A stretch of DNA of 64,000 nucleotides, from positions 1,054,001-1,118,000 of the forward strand of contig NZ_CP151273.1 of the NCBI RefSeq assembly GCF_038237375.1, read 5' to 3'. The notes beneath the pieces were generated by a model that was not told the origin of the DNA, did not search any database, and saw only the letters and a program-made list of their open reading frames with translations. Shown one piece after another: positions 52,166 through 61,699 of this stretch. A program made the translations under genes and the position numbers. Each line of letters starts with the position of its first letter. Position 1 is the first letter of the stretch. This DNA comes from Alcaligenes sp. SDU_A2 (GTDB lineage: Bacteria > Pseudomonadota > Gammaproteobacteria > Burkholderiales > Burkholderiaceae_B).

Positions 52166-52192
52166 TTAAAAAGGGAAGCCTAGGCTTCCCTT
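52166..52192 (-). terminator. hairpin with T run between tRNA-Gly and tRNA-Cys
   Basis: AAGGGAAGCC-TA-GGCTTCCCTT, a perfect 22-base palindrome (52171-52192), followed on the minus strand by TTTAAT. It has the form of an intrinsic terminator inside the tRNA operon and may reduce read-through to tRNA-Cys or mark a processing site. Confidence 0.65.
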
Positions 52193-52199
52193 AGGAATC

Positions 52200-52275
52200 T
52201 GGAGCGGGAGACGAGTCTCGAACTCGCGACCTCAACCTTGGCAAGGTTGCGCTCTACCAACTGAGCTACTCCCGC
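52200..52275 (-). tRNA. tRNA-Gly (GCC), first copy
   Basis: 76 bases, identical to 51970-52045, first gene after the promoter at 52352-52380. Confidence 0.97.
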
Positions 52276-52351
52276 ATCTCTGTTTTCACAGAAAACTCGC
52301 TTGCATTTGCTTGCGATGCTTACTTAAATTGTATTTTAAGTAAAGAAAGCT

Positions 52352-52380
52352 ATTTTAAGTTTACCGATTTTGTTTGTCAA
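52352..52380 (-). promoter_or_regulatory. sigma-70 promoter of the tRNA operon
   Basis: Minus strand TTGACA, 17-base spacer, TAAAAT: a near-consensus promoter about 75 bases before the first tRNA-Gly. Confidence 0.85.
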
Positions 52381-52570
52381 GCATTTTATGTTTTGCTTGA
52401 AAACTAAACCGCTGATTGCTTAAAACTGCTTTTTAATCACTGGCGCTGCAGCAAGAACGTAACTATAAGATGGCCGTTGTGTTGCTGTCAATACATCTTG
52501 CATATTATTTTGCGATTCCCGGTCGGGCCGCGCTATGCTTTATGGTTTCAGCTATCGCTAGGTGCAGGCC

Positions 52571-53581
52571 GTGAACAGGCAGTGTGATGTGGATCTGACG
52601 TCTTTCAACACTTTTGGGCTGTGCAGTCGCGCCCGGGATCTGGTGGTTTTTGACGACGTGGCCCAGTTGCCTGCTTTGCAGGCTGTCGTCCAACAGGCTG
52701 GCGAGGTGTTTGTGTTGGGGGGCGGCAGCAATGTGGTGCTGGCCGCTCAGGTCGAGCCTTTGGTTGTCAAAGTGCAAAGTCGTGGCATACACCTGCTGGA
52801 ATCCCGGCCTGACGCCTATATTGTGCAAGCCCAGGCAGGCGAGGCCTGGCACGACTTTGTGCAGCATTGCCTGGAGCAAGGTTGGTCGGGACTGGAAAAT
52901 CTGGCGCTGATACCCGGTACGGTCGGTGCGGCTCCTGTGCAAAATATTGGCGCGTACGGCGTGGAGCTGGAGCAGCGCGTGCATAGCGTGCTGGCCTGGA
53001 ATTTTAAGCAAGCCCGCCTGATGGAGTTGCCGGCGGCTCAGTGCGGCTTTTCTTACAGAGACAGCCGTTTCAAGCATGATCCGGCCGGTACCTGGTTGAT
53101 CGTGGCCGTGCGCTTTGCCTTGCCGCGTCCTTGGGCACCTGTGCTTGATTACCCCGATCTGCGTCAGCATAGTGTCTTGGGCGGTGCTGTGGATGCGCAA
53201 GCGGTGTTCGACGCCGTTTGCCAGATCCGGCGTCAGAAACTGCCCGACCCGGCTGTCTTGGGTAATGCAGGCAGTTTCTTCAAGAATCCGGTGGTCCCTC
53301 AAGCGCAGCGCGATGCTTTACGCGCACAGTGGCCGGGTCTGGTGTCCTACGATGTGGGGCAAGGACTGTATAAGCTGGCCGCCGGCTGGCTGATCGATCA
53401 GTGTGGTTGGAAAGGGCGGCGCGACGGCGCAGTCGGTGTACACGAGCGCCAAGCGTTGGTATTGGTCAATCATGGGGGCGGCACGGCACAGGACATCGAG
53501 CGCCTGGCGCAGGCAATTCGCGCCGATGTGCGCCGGCATTTCGGCGTGGAGTTGGAGCAGGAGCCGGTTCAGGTTCCTTGA
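52571..53581 (+). CDS. murB: UDP-N-acetylenolpyruvoylglucosamine reductase
   Basis: 336 residues from the GTG at 52571; a GTG three codons earlier (52562) is equally possible and neither has a strong ribosome site. FAD-binding [39 protein letters not shown], catalytic [21 protein letters not shown] and the closing [16 protein letters not shown]. It reduces enolpyruvyl-UDP-GlcNAc to UDP-MurNAc for peptidoglycan. Divergent from the tRNA operon. Confidence 0.94.
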   Translation: MNRQCDVDLTSFNTFGLCSRARDLVVFDDVAQLPALQAVVQQAGEVFVLGGGSNVVLAAQVEPLVVKVQSRGIHLLESRPDAYIVQAQAGEAWHDFVQHCLEQGWSGLENLALIPGTVGAAPVQNIGAYGVELEQRVHSVLAWNFKQARLMELPAAQCGFSYRDSRFKHDPAGTWLIVAVRFALPRPWAPVLDYPDLRQHSVLGGAVDAQAVFDAVCQIRRQKLPDPAVLGNAGSFFKNPVVPQAQRDALRAQWPGLVSYDVGQGLYKLAAGWLIDQCGWKGRRDGAVGVHERQALVLVNHGGGTAQDIERLAQAIRADVRRHFGVELEQEPVQVP

Positions 53582-53710
53582 ATTGCAGTGTAGGCTTGGG
53601 GCCTTGCTGGGTAGCGGCGCGGTTGACCGGATACAGGCATGCTTTGGTCGATTGCTTGGCGATTGCCCGCATAGATGGATGAAAGAGGGGATAAAACAGC
53701 CCCTGAAAAA

Positions 53711-53738
53711 ACAAAAAGCCGGCGCAGAGGCCGGCTTT
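53711..53738 (-). terminator. terminator after dapB
   Basis: AAAGCCGGC/GCCGGCTTT stem with six-base loop, followed on the minus strand by TTGTTTTTT. It also lies downstream of murB. Confidence 0.88.
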
Positions 53739-53756
53739 GATGGGCGAGAATAGGGC

Positions 53757-54551
53757 TTAAATAATGCCCAGCACGTCCTGCATGGAGTACAGGCCGCTGG
53801 TTTTGTCGCCCAGAAAAAGGGCGGCCCGCATGCTGCCTTTGGCATAGCCGGCTCGGCTGGTGGAGCGATGCGAGATTTCGATGCGTTCGCCTTCGCCGCA
53901 GAAAAAGACGGTGTGGTCGCCAACGATATCGCCGCCGCGCAGTACCGAAAAGCCGATACGTCCGTCCTGGCGCGCGCCGGTGTGGCCGTGGCGGGCCCAA
54001 TCGGCAATGTCGGGCAGGGATTGGCCCCAGGTTTTAGCGATGGCCTCGCCCATAGCCAGGGCCGTGCCCGAAGGGGCATCCACTTTGTTGCGGTGGTGGG
54101 CCTCGAACACTTCTGCGTCATAGCCTTGGTTCAATAAGGCAGCGGCCAGTTCGATGAGCTTGAGCGTGGCGTTGACGCCCACGCTCATGTTAGGGGCGAA
54201 CACAATGGCGATTTCTTGGGCAGCGGTCTGGATCTGCTGCTTTTCTTCGTCGGAAAAGCCGGTCGTGCCGATGACCAGGCGAGTGCCGTGTTCGCGACAT
54301 GCTTGCAGGTGGGCCAGCGTGCCCTCGGGGCGGGTGAAGTCGATCAGGCAGTCGGCTTGGGCCAAGGCCGCCAGATTATCGGTGATGGCGACGCCGGTGG
54401 TCTTGCCCAGAAAAGCACCGGCATCCTGACCGATGGAGGCGGCACCAGGGCGATCCAGCGCGACGGCGAGCGTCAGACCTTCTTGATTCAAAACGGCTTC
54501 GATCAGCATGCGGCCCATACGGCCGTCTGCGCCGGCAATGGCGATGCGCAT
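53757..54551 (-). CDS. dapB: 4-hydroxy-tetrahydrodipicolinate reductase
   Basis: 264 residues. Rossmann loop [12 protein letters not shown], the GTTGF motif, and the catalytic/substrate block [20 protein letters not shown]. It works in lysine and diaminopimelate synthesis. The preceding gene bamE ends 20 bases before it, so they are probably co-transcribed. Confidence 0.95.
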   Translation of the reverse strand: MRIAIAGADGRMGRMLIEAVLNQEGLTLAVALDRPGAASIGQDAGAFLGKTTGVAITDNLAALAQADCLIDFTRPEGTLAHLQACREHGTRLVIGTTGFSDEEKQQIQTAAQEIAIVFAPNMSVGVNATLKLIELAAALLNQGYDAEVFEAHHRNKVDAPSGTALAMGEAIAKTWGQSLPDIADWARHGHTGARQDGRIGFSVLRGGDIVGDHTVFFCGEGERIEISHRSTSRAGYAKGSMRAALFLGDKTSGLYSMQDVLGII

Positions 54552-54571
54552 ATTTCCTGTCCTTTGCTTAC

Positions 54572-55090
54572 TTACTGTGCGGGCTGGGCGGCGGGCGGAG
54601 CGGCTGTGTCGTTGCCGGCCGGGCTGGAGGAATGGCCGCCGATGGGGCGCACAAATTGCTGGGTGCCTTCCTTGGCGTCGGTCGGGCCTTCGCTGCGTTG
54701 TTTGCCGGTATCGGCGCGCTCAAAAGGCTGGCGGTCTGGCTGTTCGTCGCCTTGCCAACGCACCAGAGTATCGCCTTCAAACCAGACCGTGAACGTGCGT
54801 TGTTCGGCCTTGCCATAACCAGGCTGGTTCAGGTAGGGATAATCCCAGCGGTCGGAGTGGAAAATGTCCTGCAGCGTTGGCGAGCCGAGCAGGTAGCGCA
54901 CCTGATCGCGGGTCATTCCGGCCTGCAGGCGGGACACTTGCTCGGCAGTGATCCAGTTCCCCTGTTGGACGTCGGCGCGATAGGGAAAGCCCCACTTGGA
55001 GGAGCCGCAGGCGGTCAAAGCCGCAGCCGCCAGGCTTGCCGCCAGTACGGCGCGGATGACAGGAGTGAATGAATTTGCCTTCTTCTGCAC
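54572..55090 (-). CDS. bamE: outer-membrane assembly lipoprotein BamE
   Basis: 172 residues. Lipoprotein signal with Cys28 (LTACGSS). The BamE core is clear: [35 protein letters not shown] and DRWDYPYL, then [15 protein letters not shown]. The 60-residue hydrophilic tail after the core is longer than in E. coli, as in Bordetella relatives. Divergent from fur, an arrangement common in betaproteobacteria. Confidence 0.94.
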   Translation of the reverse strand: MQKKANSFTPVIRAVLAASLAAAALTACGSSKWGFPYRADVQQGNWITAEQVSRLQAGMTRDQVRYLLGSPTLQDIFHSDRWDYPYLNQPGYGKAEQRTFTVWFEGDTLVRWQGDEQPDRQPFERADTGKQRSEGPTDAKEGTQQFVRPIGGHSSSPAGNDTAAPPAAQPAQ

Positions 55091-55107
55091 GAAATGCCCC
55101 TGTTAGA

Positions 55108-55130
55108 ATAAAATCGTTATCATATAAGGG
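55108..55130. promoter_or_regulatory. possible Fur box in the bamE/fur gap
   Basis: Minus strand TTATATGATAACGATTTT partly matches the Fur box (GATAATGATAAT repeats) and would suit fur autoregulation. Match is incomplete. Confidence 0.3.
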
Positions 55131-55237
55131 TTTAGGAAAAAGCGCATGAATTGCGCCATAAACCGCCTCGGGACGGCTTTGCCAAGCAGTTGGCACGGAC
55201 CCGGGTCTATCCCCATCAAGATGCGATAATTTTAGCC

Positions 55238-55693
55238 ATGAACGATCAAAATGAACTGAAAAACATGGGGCTGAAGGCGACTTTTCCGCGCCTGAAGATT
55301 CTGGACATCTTTCGCCGCTCTGACCAAGAGGGGCAACGTCACCTAAGCGCCGAGGACGTCTATCGTCTGCTGATCGCCGACGAAGTCGATATCGGTCTGG
55401 CTACGGTCTACCGAGTGCTGACCCAATTCGAGCAGGCCGGTATCCTGGTGCGCAGCCAGTTTGATGGCGGCAAGGCCGTGTTCGAGCTGAACGACGGCGA
55501 TCATCACGACCATCTGATCTGCACTAATTGCGGCGTGGTTGAGGAATTTACCGACAGTCAGATCGAGGCGCGTCAGCACGAAATTGCCAAGGAACATGGT
55601 TTTGTGCTGGAAAGCCATACCATGCTGTTGTATGGCATTTGCCCTAAGTGCTCTCAGGCCGGCAAGCAGGCCAAGCCTGCTTTGCGCTCTTGA
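55238..55693 (+). CDS. fur: ferric uptake regulator
   Basis: 151 residues from the ATG at 55238 ([22 protein letters not shown], the standard betaproteobacterial start). Recognition helix region [19 protein letters not shown], metal site HHDH (89-92), and both CxxC zinc pairs C95/C98 and C135/C138. Iron-dependent repressor. A strong shared terminator follows at 55798-55832. Confidence 0.95.
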   Translation: MNDQNELKNMGLKATFPRLKILDIFRRSDQEGQRHLSAEDVYRLLIADEVDIGLATVYRVLTQFEQAGILVRSQFDGGKAVFELNDGDHHDHLICTNCGVVEEFTDSQIEARQHEIAKEHGFVLESHTMLLYGICPKCSQAGKQAKPALRS

Positions 55694-55797
55694 TCCCGGT
55701 GCGTGTCTGATACGGCCCCGGGGGAGGTTCGGTATGGGGCGTTTGCTCCGGTGCAGAACCTAAGAGGGTCAGGCAGATACGCAGCAGGGAAGTCGTT

Positions 55798-55832
55798 AAA
55801 AAACCCCGCCGACATCGATGTCGGCGGGGTTT
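55798..55832. terminator. bidirectional terminator between fur and recN
   Basis: Perfect palindrome whose arms read AAACCCCGCCGACATC and GATGTCGGCGGGGTTT (55801-55832), with A runs on the left and T runs on the right, serving both convergent genes. Confidence 0.92.
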
Positions 55833-55888
55833 TTACTGTGTGGAGCCAGGCCGCAAGCCAATAGTACGGCTAGTGCTCGGTGACCGGG

Positions 55889-57538
55889 CTAGTGTTGTCG
55901 CTCCAGCATTTCGCGTGCATGTTCGCGGGTTGTGCTGGTGATTTTCAGCCCGCCCAGCATGCGTGCGATCTCGTCTATGCGTTCGGCCTGGTCCAGCGGG
56001 CGAATAGACGAAAATGTCTGGCCTTTGACGGATTTTTTTTCCACTTTCAGGTGGTGATTGCCGCAAGCGGCTACTTGGGGCAGGTGGGTGACGCACAATA
56101 CTTGGTGGCGTGCTCCCAGCTCTTGCAGCAGACGGCCCACCACTTCAGCCACAGCCCCGCCTACACCCGTATCGACTTCGTCGAAAATCAGCGTAGGGAC
56201 GCGCGCTGCCTGGCTGGCAATGACCGACAAGGCCAGCGATATGCGCGCCAGTTCGCCGCCTGAAGCCACTTTGCTCAGGGGGCGGGGCGTTACGCCTTGG
56301 TGGCCAGCCACCAAAAACTCCACCTGTTCCAGGCCGTGCGCATGCGGCGGACACGGCGTCAGTGCGGCCTCGAAACGGCCACCTTGCATGGCCAGCGATT
56401 GCATGGCCTGGGTGACTTGCTTGCTCAGTTGGGCGCTGGTCTTGCGCCGCGCCGCGCTAAGTTGTTCGGCCAGGGTTTCGTACTGCTGCTTGGCCTGGCT
56501 GGATTTTTCTTGCAGGGCCTGCAAATCGAAAGAGTGCTGCACGTGCTGCAGCTTTTCCTGCCATTGCGCCAGCAGCGCAGGCAGTTCTTCGGGTTCGGTC
56601 TTGAACTTGCGCGCTGTGGAGAAGATGGCCGAAACACGTTCTTCCGCCTGAGCCAGGCGTTCCGGGTCCAGTTCTGTGTCGCTTAAATAACTATTCAGAT
56701 CGGAGACCGCTTCGGTAACGGCGATGCGCGCCGACTCCAGCGTGTCCACAATGCTTTGCAGCCCGGGGTCATGGCGCAGCAGAGCTGCCATTTCGTGCGC
56801 GGCGCTGCCCAGCAAGCGTTGCACGGAGGTGTCTTCGCCATCGAGTGCCTGCAAGGTCTGGGCGCTGCCGTCGATCAAGGCTTGGGCGTGAGACAGGCGA
56901 GTGTGTTCCTGTTGCAGCAACTCCCATTCGCCATCTTGCAGGTTCAGGGAAGAGAGTTCCCCGATCTGCCATTCGAGCTGTTCTTGTTCGCGCAGGCGTT
57001 GTTCGGCGTTTTGGCTGGCTTGCTCGACAGCTTTACGAGCTTGTCCCCAGGCCTGCCAGGCTTGCGCCACTTGACGGGCCAGAGACAGATGGCCTCCTTG
57101 GCTGTCGAGCAGTTCGTATTGACTGTGTGCCTGCATCAGGCTTTGATGGGCGTGCTGGCCGTGGATATCCACCAGCAGCTCGCCCAGTTCGCGCAGTTGA
57201 GTCAGGGTGGCAGCGCTACCGTTGATATAGCTGCGGTTGCGGCCCTGCTGGTCGAGCAGGCGGCGCAGCACCAGTTCGTCCGAAACATCGAAGTCGCGTT
57301 CGGTCAGCCAGTCGTGGATGCCGGGCGGGCAATCGAACTGGGCGCTGATCTCGGTGCGGGGACAGCCTTCGCGTATGGCTTTGGCGTCGCCGCGCGCGCC
57401 CAGAGCCAGAGAAAGGGCGTCGATCAGGATGGATTTGCCGGCACCGGTTTCGCCGGAAAAGACGGTAAAGCCGGTCTCGAAGTCGATAGTGGCTTGATCC
57501 ACGATCACAAAGTCTCGAACGTGCAGGGTACGAAGCAT
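55889..57538 (-). CDS. recN: DNA repair protein RecN
   Basis: 549 residues from the ATG at 57538, seven bases after the nadK stop; the open frame further upstream is a shadow of nadK. SMC-like: Walker A GETGAGKS (29-36), long coiled-coil arms (about 150-390), signature LSKVASGGELARISLAL and Walker B PTLIFDEVDTGVGG. It acts at double-strand breaks with RecA. Confidence 0.95.
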   Translation of the reverse strand: MLRTLHVRDFVIVDQATIDFETGFTVFSGETGAGKSILIDALSLALGARGDAKAIREGCPRTEISAQFDCPPGIHDWLTERDFDVSDELVLRRLLDQQGRNRSYINGSAATLTQLRELGELLVDIHGQHAHQSLMQAHSQYELLDSQGGHLSLARQVAQAWQAWGQARKAVEQASQNAEQRLREQEQLEWQIGELSSLNLQDGEWELLQQEHTRLSHAQALIDGSAQTLQALDGEDTSVQRLLGSAAHEMAALLRHDPGLQSIVDTLESARIAVTEAVSDLNSYLSDTELDPERLAQAEERVSAIFSTARKFKTEPEELPALLAQWQEKLQHVQHSFDLQALQEKSSQAKQQYETLAEQLSAARRKTSAQLSKQVTQAMQSLAMQGGRFEAALTPCPPHAHGLEQVEFLVAGHQGVTPRPLSKVASGGELARISLALSVIASQAARVPTLIFDEVDTGVGGAVAEVVGRLLQELGARHQVLCVTHLPQVAACGNHHLKVEKKSVKGQTFSSIRPLDQAERIDEIARMLGGLKITSTTREHAREMLERQH

Positions 57539-57545
57539 AGGAGCG

Positions 57546-58445
57546 TTATTCGTTTTCTTCGGTAGGCAGGGGCATGCGGTTCCAATCCAGCTTGTGGCGC
57601 AAGGTGGAAAAAAAGCTGTAGCCCTTGGGGTGAATGAAGCGAATGGTGTTGCGTGCGCGGCGCACATCGATGCGGTCGCCCTGCTGGCAGTCCGACCAGG
57701 CTTGCATGTCAAAGTGTACGCTGCCGCCTGATTCTACGCGGCCCAGCGCAGTGATGGTCAGGTTCAGTGTGCCGCTGTCGGGCAGAACGATAGGCCGGTG
57801 CGACAAGGTTTGCGGTGCCACCGGTACCAGCAGGAATGCGTTGAGCGACGGATGCAGGATGGGGCCGTTGGCTGCCAGAGAATAGGCGGTCGAGCCGGTG
57901 GGCGTGGAGATGATCAGGCCGTCGGCGCGCTGGCGGTACATGAATACGCCGTCCAGCTCTACGCGCAGCTCTATCATGCCGCCGCGTCCGGCGCGGTTGA
58001 TGACGACATCGTTCAGGGCCACACCCGAATACAGCACTTGTCCGTCGCGCACGACACGGCCTTCCAGCATGGACCGCTCTTCGATGTCGTACTGGCCTTG
58101 AAGCACGCTGAGCAGCGCATCGTTGGCATCGTTCAGCGCAACATCGGTAATAAAGCCCAGTCGGCCATGATTGATGCCGATCAGGGGGATCTGGCTGTGC
58201 GCCAGCTCGCGGGCAGCGCCTATCATGGTGCCGTCGCCGCCCATGACCACGGCCAGGTCTGCGCGCGCGCCGATTTCTGCGTAATCGCAAGTGGGAAACT
58301 CGGTGACGCCGGTGTTGTGCGCGGTGGCGGCCTCCACCAGCACCGCGCAGCCTGCATCAACCAGGGTCCGGGCCAGGGAGCGGACGGGTGCATCCAGGCC
58401 GCTGTCCTGATATCTGCCCACAATGGCGACCGTTTTGAAATGCAT
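57546..58445 (-). CDS. nadK: NAD kinase
   Basis: 299 residues. Nucleotide loop VVMGGDGTMIGAAR (GGDGT at 69-73), LNDVVINRAGRGGMIEL and DGLIISTPTGSTAYSLAANGPI. It makes NADP from NAD. First gene of the nadK-recN operon, divergent from hrcA through a 219-bp gap. Confidence 0.96.
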   Translation of the reverse strand: MHFKTVAIVGRYQDSGLDAPVRSLARTLVDAGCAVLVEAATAHNTGVTEFPTCDYAEIGARADLAVVMGGDGTMIGAARELAHSQIPLIGINHGRLGFITDVALNDANDALLSVLQGQYDIEERSMLEGRVVRDGQVLYSGVALNDVVINRAGRGGMIELRVELDGVFMYRQRADGLIISTPTGSTAYSLAANGPILHPSLNAFLLVPVAPQTLSHRPIVLPDSGTLNLTITALGRVESGGSVHFDMQAWSDCQQGDRIDVRRARNTIRFIHPKGYSFFSTLRHKLDWNRMPLPTEENE

Positions 58446-58664
58446 GGGGCGAAAACCTTATTGATTAATGAAATAATTGCGATAAATTGATTATAGAGTT
58501 GCCGCTATGGGCTTGGCTGCAAGAATCTCCTGCTTGTCCTGTCGGGCACACAGGTTTTTGTACTGCCGGGCCTGTGCAACACCGAACCGCCCACGGTCGC
58601 CAGCGGCCTTTGCCGGTCGTGGATCGGAAGGCGGCGTGGGCTTTATTTATGTGACATATGCGAT

Positions 58665-59678
58665 ATGGATGACAGAGCGAATGCATTGTTGAAAGTGCTG
58701 ATCGAGCGTTATATCGCCGATGGCCAGCCGGTCGGGTCGCGTACCCTGTCTACGGTATTTGACTTCTCGCCGGCCACTATACGCAACGTAATGGCCGAAT
58801 TGGAAGCCTTGGGCCTGATACACAGCCCGCATACCTCGGCAGGGCGGGTTCCGACGCCCAAGGGTTATCGTTTGTTTGTGGACCGGCTGCTGGCCTCGCA
58901 GCGCTTTGAGCGTCCCGATGCGCAAAACCTGAGCCAGTTCTTACCGTTTGACGAGCCCAACCGCGCAGTCAGCTCGGCCGCTTCTTTATTGTCCAACCTG
59001 TCTCAGTTCGCCGGCGTGGTGCTGGCCCCGAAAAAAGCCCAGACCTTCAGGCAGATCGAGTTCATCCGTCTGTCGGATAAGCGTGTTCTGCTCATTATCG
59101 TCACCCCCGACGGGGATGTGCAGAATCGTATTTTGTTTGTGCCGCGCGACTATCTGGAGCACGAGCTGATCGAGGCCAGCCATTTTTTCAACCAGCATTT
59201 TTCGGGGTTGTCATTTGAGCTGGTCAAGCAAACTCTGTCTCAGGAGCTCAGCTCCTTGCAGGTGGATATTTCGCGGCTGATGCAACAGGCCGTAGATGCC
59301 GGCAGCCATCAGCCCGACAACGAAGAAGCCGTGGTCATCGCCGGCGAAAGCAAATTGCTTAATGTCTCGGACATGGTGGCTGATATGGACAGGTTGCGGC
59401 GTCTGTTTTCTTTGTTCGAGAAGAAAACGGACTTGTTGCATTTGCTGGATGTCTCCAGTCAGGCCGAGGGCGTGCAGATCTATATTGGCGGCGATTCGCA
59501 ACTGGTGCCATTGGATGATGTATCCGTCATTACCGCGCCGTATGGCGTGGATGGCAAAGTTGTGGGCACGCTGGGCGTTATCGGTCCCTCGCGCATGGCC
59601 TACGATAGAGTCATCCCCATCGTGGACATTACTGCCCGGCTGTTGTCAAATGCCCTGAGCCATCATTCGGCCGCTTAG
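58665..59678 (+). CDS. hrcA: heat-inducible transcription repressor HrcA
   Basis: 337 residues. N-terminal winged helix [22 protein letters not shown] and [31 protein letters not shown], followed by the GAF-like HrcA domain. It represses groE-type genes by binding CIRCE. I searched the upstream regions of hrcA, grpE and dnaK for the CIRCE half-site TTAGCACTC and did not see it, so its targets are outside this window. Confidence 0.95.
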   Translation: MDDRANALLKVLIERYIADGQPVGSRTLSTVFDFSPATIRNVMAELEALGLIHSPHTSAGRVPTPKGYRLFVDRLLASQRFERPDAQNLSQFLPFDEPNRAVSSAASLLSNLSQFAGVVLAPKKAQTFRQIEFIRLSDKRVLLIIVTPDGDVQNRILFVPRDYLEHELIEASHFFNQHFSGLSFELVKQTLSQELSSLQVDISRLMQQAVDAGSHQPDNEEAVVIAGESKLLNVSDMVADMDRLRRLFSLFEKKTDLLHLLDVSSQAEGVQIYIGGDSQLVPLDDVSVITAPYGVDGKVVGTLGVIGPSRMAYDRVIPIVDITARLLSNALSHHSAA

Positions 59679-59735
59679 TCGGTCTGTCGGTCGGCGCGCA
59701 CTTTGCCTGCGCCGGCTGCCTTATGTTTACACATC

Positions 59736-60818
59736 ATGCCCATGTTGTTTGCCTCTCCTTATCTGTCCGAACCGACCGATGCCGATATATTCAATGACGA
59801 TGCGCCGGTGCGCCCGGTCGGGCCTATCGGCATTTTGTTGATCAATCTGGGTACGCCGGATCAGCCCGAGCCCAAGGCCATACGCCGCTATTTGGGCCAA
59901 TTCCTGTCCGACCCGCGCGTCATCGAAATACCTCAGCCGTTGTGGCAGCTTATTTTGCGCTTGTTTATTTTGCCGCGCCGCCCCGTCAAGCTGGCCCCAC
60001 GCTATCGGGATATCTGGTTAGCCGAAGGCGCGCCTTTGTTGGTGTGGAGTCAGGCGCAGGCCGATGGACTGCAGGAACTGTTGGCCGGGCAGGGACACGA
60101 TGTGCGCGTGGAGCTGGGCATGCGCTATGGCAATCCGTCGATTGCTTTTGGCTTGGATAAACTAAAGGCTGCCGGCTGCGAACGGATTCTTAGCTTGCCG
60201 CTGTATCCGCAGTATGCCGCCAGCACCACGGCCACGGCGTTCGATTGCGTGGCGGCGCACTTGCGTCGGCAGCGGAATCAGCCCGAGCTGCGTTTCATCA
60301 AGCGTTACCATACGCATCCGGATTACATCGGTGCCTTGGCTGCTCAGGTGCGCCGTTACTGGGACGAGCATGGCAAGCCGCAGCGTCTGCTGCTCAGTTT
60401 TCATGGCCTGCCCAGGCGCTGCGCCGAGCTGGGCGACCCTTACTTGCGTGACTGCCGAGAGACAGCGGCTGCCTTGCGTGCGGCGTTGGACGAGCCGGCT
60501 GTGTCCGTGCATATGTCGTTCCAAAGTCGTTTTGGTGCCCAGCGCTGGCTCGAGCCCTATACCGAGCCCTTGTTGCGTCAATGGGGCAAGGAGGGGGTGG
60601 GTCGGGTAGATGCGTTGTGTCCTGGCTTTCTGGCCGATTGCCTGGAAACACTGGAAGAAATTCAAGTGGAATGCCGTGATGCCTTTCTGCAGGAAGGGGG
60701 GCGAGAGTTTCATTACATACCATGCCTGAATGCCGATCCCGAGTGGATCGAGGGACTGGGGCGGCTGGCGATACAGCATCTGGGGGGCTGGTTGCCGGCG
60801 CGGGTCGGGTCGGTATAA
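59736..60818 (+). CDS. hemH: ferrochelatase
   Basis: 360 residues from the ATG at 59736 (another ATG two codons later). GILLINLGTPDQPEPKAIRRYLGQFLSDPRVIE, catalytic His in LLLSFHGLPRR and the metal-site block VHMSFQSRFGAQRWLEPYT are all intact. It inserts Fe2+ into protoporphyrin IX, last step of heme synthesis. The N-terminal 25 residues before the core are an extension, as in Bordetella. Confidence 0.95.
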   Translation: MPMLFASPYLSEPTDADIFNDDAPVRPVGPIGILLINLGTPDQPEPKAIRRYLGQFLSDPRVIEIPQPLWQLILRLFILPRRPVKLAPRYRDIWLAEGAPLLVWSQAQADGLQELLAGQGHDVRVELGMRYGNPSIAFGLDKLKAAGCERILSLPLYPQYAASTTATAFDCVAAHLRRQRNQPELRFIKRYHTHPDYIGALAAQVRRYWDEHGKPQRLLLSFHGLPRRCAELGDPYLRDCRETAAALRAALDEPAVSVHMSFQSRFGAQRWLEPYTEPLLRQWGKEGVGRVDALCPGFLADCLETLEEIQVECRDAFLQEGGREFHYIPCLNADPEWIEGLGRLAIQHLGGWLPARVGSV

Positions 60819-60873
60819 GCAGGCCGGGAAGGATATATGCGGCAATGCCGGACGGAGAAAAATCCGGACAGGT

Positions 60874-60899
60874 CTTGAACTGGGGGCGGATGCCCCCAT
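60874..60899 (+). promoter_or_regulatory. sigma-32 heat-shock promoter of grpE
   Basis: CTTGAA, 14-base spacer, CCCCAT: exact match to the sigma-32 consensus, 40 bases before the grpE ATG. Confidence 0.88.
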
Positions 60900-60938
60900 T
60901 TTCTTGCGATCGACGATTTATGTAGTGGAGAACAAAAA

Positions 60939-61505
60939 ATGGCGACACATGCCGATTCCAACAAGCCTCTGGATGGAGAGCTGACAGAGAACACGCCCGA
61001 GCAGGTTCAACCGGACGTTCTGGCCCAGCAGCCCGAAGAAAACCCCGCCGATCTGGCGGCTGAGTTGGCCCAGGCCCAGGAAAAAGTCTCGCAGTATTAC
61101 GACCAGTTGCTGCGTGCCAAGGCCGAAGTCGAAAATATCCGCCGTCGTGCCGATGACGACGTTGCCAAGGCGCGCAAGTTCGGCACAGAGTCGTTCGCAG
61201 AAAGCCTGATACCGGTGCGTGACAGCCTGGAAGCGGCTCTGGCCCAGACCGAGCAAAGCGTTGAGACCTGGAGGGAAGGTGTCGAAACTACGCTGCGCCA
61301 ATTGAACAAAGCCTTCGAACGCAACAGCTTGAAGGAAGTGGCCCCGGCACCTGGCGATAAGTTCGACCCGCACGTGCATCAAGCCATTTCCTCCGTACCC
61401 TCGGAGTTTGAAGAAGGGGCCGTGGTGCAATTGCTGCAAAAGGGCTACACCATTTCCGAGCGCGTGCTGCGTCCGGCCCTGGTCATGGTAGCGGCCGCCA
61501 AGTAA
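60939..61505 (+). CDS. grpE: nucleotide exchange factor GrpE
   Basis: 188 residues. Acidic N-terminus, long helix ([27 protein letters not shown]) and C-terminal beta domain with [44 protein letters not shown]. It releases ADP from DnaK. Own heat-shock promoter upstream. Confidence 0.96.
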   Translation: MATHADSNKPLDGELTENTPEQVQPDVLAQQPEENPADLAAELAQAQEKVSQYYDQLLRAKAEVENIRRRADDDVAKARKFGTESFAESLIPVRDSLEAALAQTEQSVETWREGVETTLRQLNKAFERNSLKEVAPAPGDKFDPHVHQAISSVPSEFEEGAVVQLLQKGYTISERVLRPALVMVAAAK

Positions 61506-61616
61506 AGCGCATGGGTAGGACCCGGGGCGTGCGGCCCACTTCGTGGTATGCATGGCATTGCTGCCGCTCGGACCATGAATGGCCGTTGCCAACCGCAAAA
61601 AAAACCGCTTTGGGCT

Positions 61617-61642
61617 CTTGAAATGTACGTTGCGTTCCCCAT
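61617..61642 (+). promoter_or_regulatory. sigma-32 heat-shock promoter of dnaK
   Basis: CTTGAA, 14-base spacer, CCCCAT, 58 bases before the dnaK ATG; same boxes and spacing as the grpE promoter. Confidence 0.9.
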
Positions 61643-61699
61643 ATGCATTTCATCAAGCAATTTGCTTACGCAATCAATTTTTTAGTCAGGTAAGAAATC

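Noticed and set aside
51970..52275. Duplicate tRNA-Gly sequences as attachment-site repeats of an integrated element
   Set aside because: Both copies are complete, functional-looking tRNA genes in one operon, and no integrase is encoded in the window.
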